NCBI GenBank assembly: GCA_031381685.1
Contig: JANMYF010000340.1
Location: 1-16,687, forward strand
Origin: JANLQX01 sp031381685
GTDB taxonomy: Bacteria; Actinomycetota; Acidimicrobiia; Acidimicrobiales; JANYDT01
Length of the DNA stretch: 16,687 bases
Direction: 5' to 3'
The notes under the pieces were generated by a model. The model worked only from the letters and a program-made list of their open reading frames with translations, was not told the origin of the DNA and did no database searches. Position 1 is the first letter of the stretch; each line of letters starts with the position of its first letter. The translations under genes were made by a program, and so were the position numbers. This document shows, piece after piece, positions 13,188 to 16,687 of this stretch.

Positions 13188-14126
13188 GTGTCGAATCCCG
13201 CATCCCCACTCGCTGCGCTGCTGAGCTTCCCTGAGGTTGAGCACATCATCGAGGCGCCCGGCGGGATCAGCATGCACGCGTACGACTGGGGTGGGACCGG
13301 CCCCGACCTCGTCCTCGCCCACGCGACAGGACTTCACGCCCACGTGTGGTTGCCCCTCGTCGCCCGGCTTCGCGCGTCATTCCGATGCATCGGGGTCGAC
13401 CTCATGGGCCAAGGGGCATCGTCGTTGCCGAGCAACGGCGACCACCGCTGGAACGGCGTCGCCGCCGGTGTCGTCTCGGTTCTCGAGCACTTCGGCCTCG
13501 CCGGCCGGGGGGACGTCTACGGCATCGGCCACTCGCAGGGGGGCTACGCCGTGCTCGAAGCCGAGCTCCGCCGACCCGGCACGTTCGCGTCGGTGTTCGT
13601 CCACGAGCCGGTGGTCTTCCCTCCGCTCCCCGGGATGAAACCAGGAGACCCGTGGCCGGACAACCCGATGGCTGTCCTCACCAGTCGCCGCCGGCGCACC
13701 TTTGTGAGCGCCGAGGTGGCCGTTGCCAACTTTGCCAAGAAGCCGCCGTTCGGCCAGTGCGACCCTGCCGTAGTCCAGTCGTACGTGTACTGGGGATTCC
13801 GTCCCACCGGGGTCGTCGACGACGACGGCAACGCCGAGATCGGGTTGGTGTGCTCGCCCGAGACGGAGGCTGGGCTCTTTCGGGCGTCGGTCACCGACAT
13901 CTTCGCCCGTCTCCCCCAGCTGACGTGCCGGGTGACGTACGGGCTCGGCGAGGAGGTCGGGAAGTTCGGCGAGATCGTCCCCCTCGCCGCTGCGGCGACC
14001 CCACAGGGGGAACTGCTGCGGCTTCCCGGACGAACCCACTTCGGAATCCTCGAGGGCATCGACGAGATGGCCGCGGTCGTCCGCGACAGCCTGCTCGGAT
14101 CGTCCGACGTATCGGCCCATGGGTGA
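13188..14126 (+). CDS. Alpha/beta hydrolase fold protein
   Basis: Soluble hydrolase of 312 residues, starting at GTG 13188 (VSNPASPLAALLSF). Upstream in-frame codons overlap the DUF72 tail and are not protein-like. The core reads HAYDWGGTGPDLVLAHATGLHAHVW (30-54; HATG is the oxyanion-hole region), CIGVDLMGQGASS (67-79) and GIGHSQGG (112-119) with nucleophile S116. The likely catalytic histidine is H284 in GRTHFG; the acid residue is not obvious, perhaps D238 or the EE at 255-256. Members are esterases, lactonases or haloalkane-dehalogenase-like enzymes; the substrate is unknown. It has its own candidate -10 box. The thioredoxin-like gene begins three bases after its stop, so these two form an operon. 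Confidence 0.9.
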   Translation: MSNPASPLAALLSFPEVEHIIEAPGGISMHAYDWGGTGPDLVLAHATGLHAHVWLPLVARLRASFRCIGVDLMGQGASSLPSNGDHRWNGVAAGVVSVLEHFGLAGRGDVYGIGHSQGGYAVLEAELRRPGTFASVFVHEPVVFPPLPGMKPGDPWPDNPMAVLTSRRRRTFVSAEVAVANFAKKPPFGQCDPAVVQSYVYWGFRPTGVVDDDGNAEIGLVCSPETEAGLFRASVTDIFARLPQLTCRVTYGLGEEVGKFGEIVPLAAAATPQGELLRLPGRTHFGILEGIDEMAAVVRDSLLGSSDVSAHG

Positions 14127-14129
14127 GCG

Positions 14130-14594
14130 ATGACCACCACGCTGCTGCTCGCGGTCGTGGTTGCCGCTCTGGCCGTGCTCGCGGCGCAACTCCTCCGACG
14201 CCGCAAGCCCGAGCCTCCGACGCAGACTGCGTGGACGGTCCCGGCCCAGCTCGACCGTCACGATTTCGCCCGCCCTGACGCGCCCTGGCTGGTCGTTGCG
14301 TTCACCTCCGCCACATGTGACGCGTGCGCGAGCACCGCAACCAAGTGCGAGGTCCTCGCCAGCGACTTCGTAAGCGTGCAGATTGTCGACTATCAGACCG
14401 ACAAGGACCTCCACAAGCGCTATGGCATCGACGCCGTGCCCACGGTGGTGATCGCCGACGCGAACGGCGTCGTGCAGCGCGATTTCGTCGGTCCGCCGAA
14501 CGCCACCGATCTGTGGGGGGCCATGGCCGAAGTCCGCGAGCCCGGGTCGATCCCGCCCCCCGAGGCCCACACACACGGCCTTGCCGCAACGTAA
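14130..14594 (+). CDS. Membrane-anchored thioredoxin-like protein
   Basis: 154 residues. An N-terminal membrane helix, TLLLAVVVAALAVLAAQLL (4-22), is followed by RRRKPEPP, so the protein is probably anchored; the Arg cluster after the helix suggests the thioredoxin domain faces the cytosol, though an exported orientation is not excluded. The domain runs about 45-135: WLVVAFTSATCDACAST (53-69) contains the CxxC pair C63 and C66 (CDAC). A third cysteine is C73. QIVDYQTDKDLHKRYGIDAVPTVVIAD (84-110) holds the cis-proline site VP at 103-104. The active site is CDAC rather than the thioredoxin CGPC, so redox potential and partners may differ. A thiol-disulfide role is inferred. The tail after 137 is Pro/His-rich. 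The gene is three bases downstream of the hydrolase gene and convergent with the amidase gene. Confidence 0.85.
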   Translation: MTTTLLLAVVVAALAVLAAQLLRRRKPEPPTQTAWTVPAQLDRHDFARPDAPWLVVAFTSATCDACASTATKCEVLASDFVSVQIVDYQTDKDLHKRYGIDAVPTVVIADANGVVQRDFVGPPNATDLWGAMAEVREPGSIPPPEAHTHGLAAT

Positions 14595-14609
14595 CCGCTG
14601 AACGGCGGT
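14594..14609. terminator. Possible bidirectional terminator between convergent genes
   Basis: ACCGCT (14594-14599) pairs with GGCGGT (14604-14609), including one G-T wobble, around GAAC. It fills the 14-bp gap between the thioredoxin-like and amidase stops. The stem is short and lacks T runs. Confidence 0.35.
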
Positions 14610-15991
14610 CAGCGAGCGGGAGCCACCAGCGGCCACGGCCGGATTCGCTCAGCGGCCAAGGCGATGTCGAGCAGAAGCGCCTCACGATGATGCGGGGCCA
14701 GGACCTGCAGGCTCACCGGCAGACCGTCGACCTCACCGGCCGGAATGGCGATTGCCGGGTTGCCGTAGAGGTTCGCGGGCGCCGTCAACCGGCCGTTGTT
14801 CCATCCCCCGACCTCCTTGCCGCCGAAGACCGACGGCAGCGGCCCACTCGCGGCGAAGGCAACGTCGGGGTTCGTCGCCGTCATCACCAGATCGCACTGC
14901 TCGAACATGCCCGCCATCGCTTCGTTGTGGGCGACGCGGCGTTGCTCGCACTTGTACGCGGCCGCCGCGTCCCACTTGCCCTCGGCCCATCGCAGTCCGT
15001 AGGCGATCTCCGGGGTGAGCTCGTCCTGACACGCCGGCCAGCGGTCACCGAGTTGACCGCGGATGGAGATCAGCCCGGAGAGCGACCAGGCCGTTCCCAT
15101 GCTCGGGAATTGCGCAACGACGTCGACTTCCCGAAGGGAGAGCTCGCTGACGAGGTCAGCAGCAAGCGCGTGTATCAAATCCCAGGCGACCGGGTTCACA
15201 TAGGCCCCGCCGAAGTCGGCGATCACCCCAACCTTCAGGCCCCGGAGTTCCTCGCGGTACGAACCGAGACCGGCCTCGTATCCTTCGACGCGTGGGAGCG
15301 CGAGCGGCGTTCGGAGATCCGGACCGTTCGTGACGTCGAGCCAGCGCGCGCTGTCACGAACGCTGCGCGACACACAACCGGGCACGGCCGTCAGATTGCC
15401 CATTTCTGCACTCGGTCCGTTCGGGATCCGTCCATAGGTGACCTTCAGGCCGACAAGCCCGCAGAAACCGGCGGGAATCCGGATCGACCCGCCGCCGTCG
15501 CCCGCCGTCCCCGCCGTGAGGATGCCACCGGCAACCGCCGCCGCCGAACCGCCCGACGAACCACCCGGCGTCCGCTCGACATTCCACGGGTTTCTGGTGG
15601 CGCCGTTCAGAAGCGTCCGGGTGAGGTTCACTCCCCCGAATTCCGACGACGTGGTCAGTCCGACCGGAAGGGCACCGGCACCCATCAGCCGGGCGACCAT
15701 GGTGGACGTTTGGGCGGCGACGTGGTCTCGCAACGGGACGCTCGCCTCGGTCGCCGGCCAACCGGCCACGTTCGTGAGTTCCTTCACGCCCAACGGAACA
15801 CCGCCGAACGGAAGCGACACGTCGGCGTTTGCCGCAGCTGCTCGAGCGTGATCGGGGTTGAGGAACGAGAACGCGTTGAGGTCGCTCGATTCGATCGCCG
15901 CGAACACCGCGTCGACCTCCTCGACCGGTGAGCGCTCGCCCGATCGGAACGCGTCGACCAGTGAACACTGGTCCCCCTGCCATGGCTGCAT
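14609..15991 (-). CDS. Amidase signature family enzyme
   Basis: 460 residues from the ATG at 15991; a GTG nine bases upstream (16000) is the alternative, and neither has a clear ribosome site. The amidase-signature Ser-cisSer-Lys triad is complete: K70 in GVPLGVKELTN, S145 in TPGGSSGGSAAAVAGG and S169 in GDGGGSIRIPAGFCGLVGLKVTYGR. The 24-residue gap between the serines matches the family. Other family pieces are GALPVGLTTSSEFG (105-118), LTAPANLYGNPAIAIPAG and GLPVSLQVLAP near the C-terminus. Members hydrolyse amides, including aliphatic and aryl amides, or act in GatCAB. No GatB or GatC is nearby, and the sequence looks like a stand-alone amidase. It has no signal peptide and is probably cytosolic. 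It is convergent with the thioredoxin-like gene and lies 120 bp downstream of the NUDIX gene on the same strand. Confidence 0.93.
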   Translation of the reverse strand: MQPWQGDQCSLVDAFRSGERSPVEEVDAVFAAIESSDLNAFSFLNPDHARAAAANADVSLPFGGVPLGVKELTNVAGWPATEASVPLRDHVAAQTSTMVARLMGAGALPVGLTTSSEFGGVNLTRTLLNGATRNPWNVERTPGGSSGGSAAAVAGGILTAGTAGDGGGSIRIPAGFCGLVGLKVTYGRIPNGPSAEMGNLTAVPGCVSRSVRDSARWLDVTNGPDLRTPLALPRVEGYEAGLGSYREELRGLKVGVIADFGGAYVNPVAWDLIHALAADLVSELSLREVDVVAQFPSMGTAWSLSGLISIRGQLGDRWPACQDELTPEIAYGLRWAEGKWDAAAAYKCEQRRVAHNEAMAGMFEQCDLVMTATNPDVAFAASGPLPSVFGGKEVGGWNNGRLTAPANLYGNPAIAIPAGEVDGLPVSLQVLAPHHREALLLDIALAAERIRPWPLVAPAR

Positions 15992-16083
15992 GCTGGTCAC
16001 ACCGACGAGTCAACACCGATTCTCGGAGTTGTGCCTGTTGGCGGCCCGGCGCACATCGGCCACCAGACGATGTGCTCAGCTCG

Positions 16084-16110
16084 CTGTCGACCCGGTCCCG
16101 TCGTCGACGG
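16084..16110 (-). terminator. Possible hairpin after the NUDIX gene
   Basis: CTGTCGAC (16084-16091) can pair with GTCGACGG (16103-16110), with one G-T wobble, around an 11-base loop, immediately after the NUDIX stop in transcript order. There is no U tract. I see nothing else definite in the 15992-16111 spacer and no clear amidase promoter. Confidence 0.35.
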
Positions 16111-16111
16111 C

Positions 16112-16648
16112 CTATTGGCCTGCCGTTCCGAGAACGTATCGCCAGCGCCGGACGTGGGCCATCAGCGCGTCGGGAACCATCGAGAGCGAATCCGGACACC
16201 ACGTGAGCACGTCAACGAGGTCGGCGAACTCCTCGGCGGTGACCCACCTCGCCTCGGCGACCTCGCCGTCGTTGAACACGACGTCGCCGTCGTGGCGGGC
16301 AATGAAGCAGTGCGTGATCACCCGGACCGACTCGTCCTCGAATCGCTGTTCGCCGACGAAGTGCAGCGGCGCGCCGACGATACCGAGTTCCTCGGCCAGC
16401 TCGCGACGAGCACCGTCGAGGTACGACTCGCCCGAGGCGAGCACCCCGCCGGCGGCCATGTCCCAGAAGCCCGGCCATACATCTTTGTCGTCGGCTCGAC
16501 GGTGGATGAGCAGCCGATCCTCGGAGTCGAGCACTGCAATACCGACCCCACGGTGGCGAAGGTTGTCCCGACGCATCCACGCCCGAGTGGTGACCCGCTC
16601 GACGCGATCGAAGTCGTCCACCACATCGACGAGATCATCAGCAGCCAT
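16112..16648 (-). CDS. NUDIX hydrolase domain protein
   Basis: 178 residues, cytosolic. The Nudix box (G-x5-E-x7-R-E-x2-E-E-x-G) is complete: G68, E74, R82, E83, E86, E87, G89 in GGVLASGESYLDGARRELAEELGI (split 67-78 and 79-90). It binds the divalent metal needed to cleave nucleoside-diphosphate-linked substrates. The preceding RHRGVGIAVLDSEDRLLIHR (31-50) and KDVWPGFWDM (55-64) resemble the YfcD/isopentenyl-diphosphate-isomerase-like branch. In that branch the real substrates are mostly unknown, so I do not assign one. The ATG at 16648 has no Shine-Dalgarno; TACCGT lies six nt upstream, again suggesting a leaderless message. Confidence 0.92.
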   Translation of the reverse strand: MAADDLVDVVDDFDRVERVTTRAWMRRDNLRHRGVGIAVLDSEDRLLIHRRADDKDVWPGFWDMAAGGVLASGESYLDGARRELAEELGIVGAPLHFVGEQRFEDESVRVITHCFIARHDGDVVFNDGEVAEARWVTAEEFADLVDVLTWCPDSLSMVPDALMAHVRRWRYVLGTAGQ

Positions 16649-16654
16649 AGGGCC

Positions 16655-16660
16655 ACGGTA
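16655..16660 (-). promoter_or_regulatory. Candidate leaderless -10 box of the NUDIX gene
   Basis: TACCGT on the minus strand ends six nt before the ATG at 16648. No good -35 is seen in the remaining 27 bases to the window edge, which are A/T-richer than the rest. Confidence 0.4.
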
Positions 16661-16687
16661 CTGGGTGATTCGACATTCTTCAGAATA

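Noticed and set aside
12226..13209. 327-codon minus-strand frame opposite DUF72
   Set aside because: The DUF72 sense frame matches its family throughout; this is an antisense shadow.
13377..14636. 419-codon minus-strand frame opposite the hydrolase and thioredoxin-like genes
   Set aside because: Both sense frames have recognisable motifs; this one has none.
14324..15931. 535-codon plus-strand frame opposite the amidase gene
   Set aside because: Shadow of the amidase, whose triad and motifs are on the minus strand; the frame is Arg/His-rich and also crosses the thioredoxin-like gene.

Overview
The window is G+C-rich (about two thirds by eye) and gene-dense, and looks like actinobacterial chromosome. 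The supporting signs are a mycobacterial-type ATP-dependent ligase LigC, a fused two-domain peptide-transporter ATPase, many 4-bp GTGA/ATGA gene overlaps, and several genes whose start codon sits 4-8 nt after a TAnnnT box (probable leaderless mRNAs). A member of the Acidimicrobiia or a related lineage is my guess; no rRNA or other marker is present to prove it. I saw no tRNA, CRISPR array, insertion sequence or phage gene.

Layout. (1) Bases 1-357, minus strand: the N-terminal 119 codons of a molybdenum hydroxylase large subunit (xanthine dehydrogenase/CO dehydrogenase family), cut by the window edge. (2) Bases 489-6290, minus strand: a complete peptide/nickel-type ABC importer operon. It is read as Tat-exported binding protein, permease B, a 19-codon mini-ORF, permease C, and a double ATPase. 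Its upstream region has a candidate promoter and two ATGTGAC-N4-GTCAA boxes 22 bp apart. A large nested hairpin lies between the binding-protein gene and the permeases. (3) Bases 6504-7361, minus strand: a short-chain dehydrogenase, divergent from (4) 7476-8912, plus strand: an orphan AAA+ ATPase with an N-terminal winged-helix-like segment. (5) Bases 8917-11296, minus strand: ligC, then a GNAT acetyltransferase, then an alpha/beta-hydrolase gene broken by a frameshift and a stop. (6) Bases 11327-14594, plus strand: a PPOX-fold enzyme, a small acidic membrane protein coupled to a DUF72 protein, an alpha/beta hydrolase and a membrane-anchored thioredoxin-like protein. (7) Bases 14609-16648, minus strand: an amidase-signature enzyme and a NUDIX hydrolase.

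The importer genes clearly act together: binding protein outside, two permeases forming the channel, one fused ATPase supplying both nucleotide-binding sites. Most other genes are metabolic or housekeeping enzymes without an obvious shared pathway.

The most unusual structure is the permease B/permease C junction. A near-copy of the last 11 codons and stop of permease B forms the end of a 19-codon ORF. Its GTG overlaps the stop of permease B and its TGA overlaps the ATG of permease C, so the three frames are chained by 4-bp overlaps. A second short 3'-end repeat, also displaced by 56 bp, occurs at the end of the DUF72 gene. The remainder is mostly ordinary accessory and housekeeping sequence.
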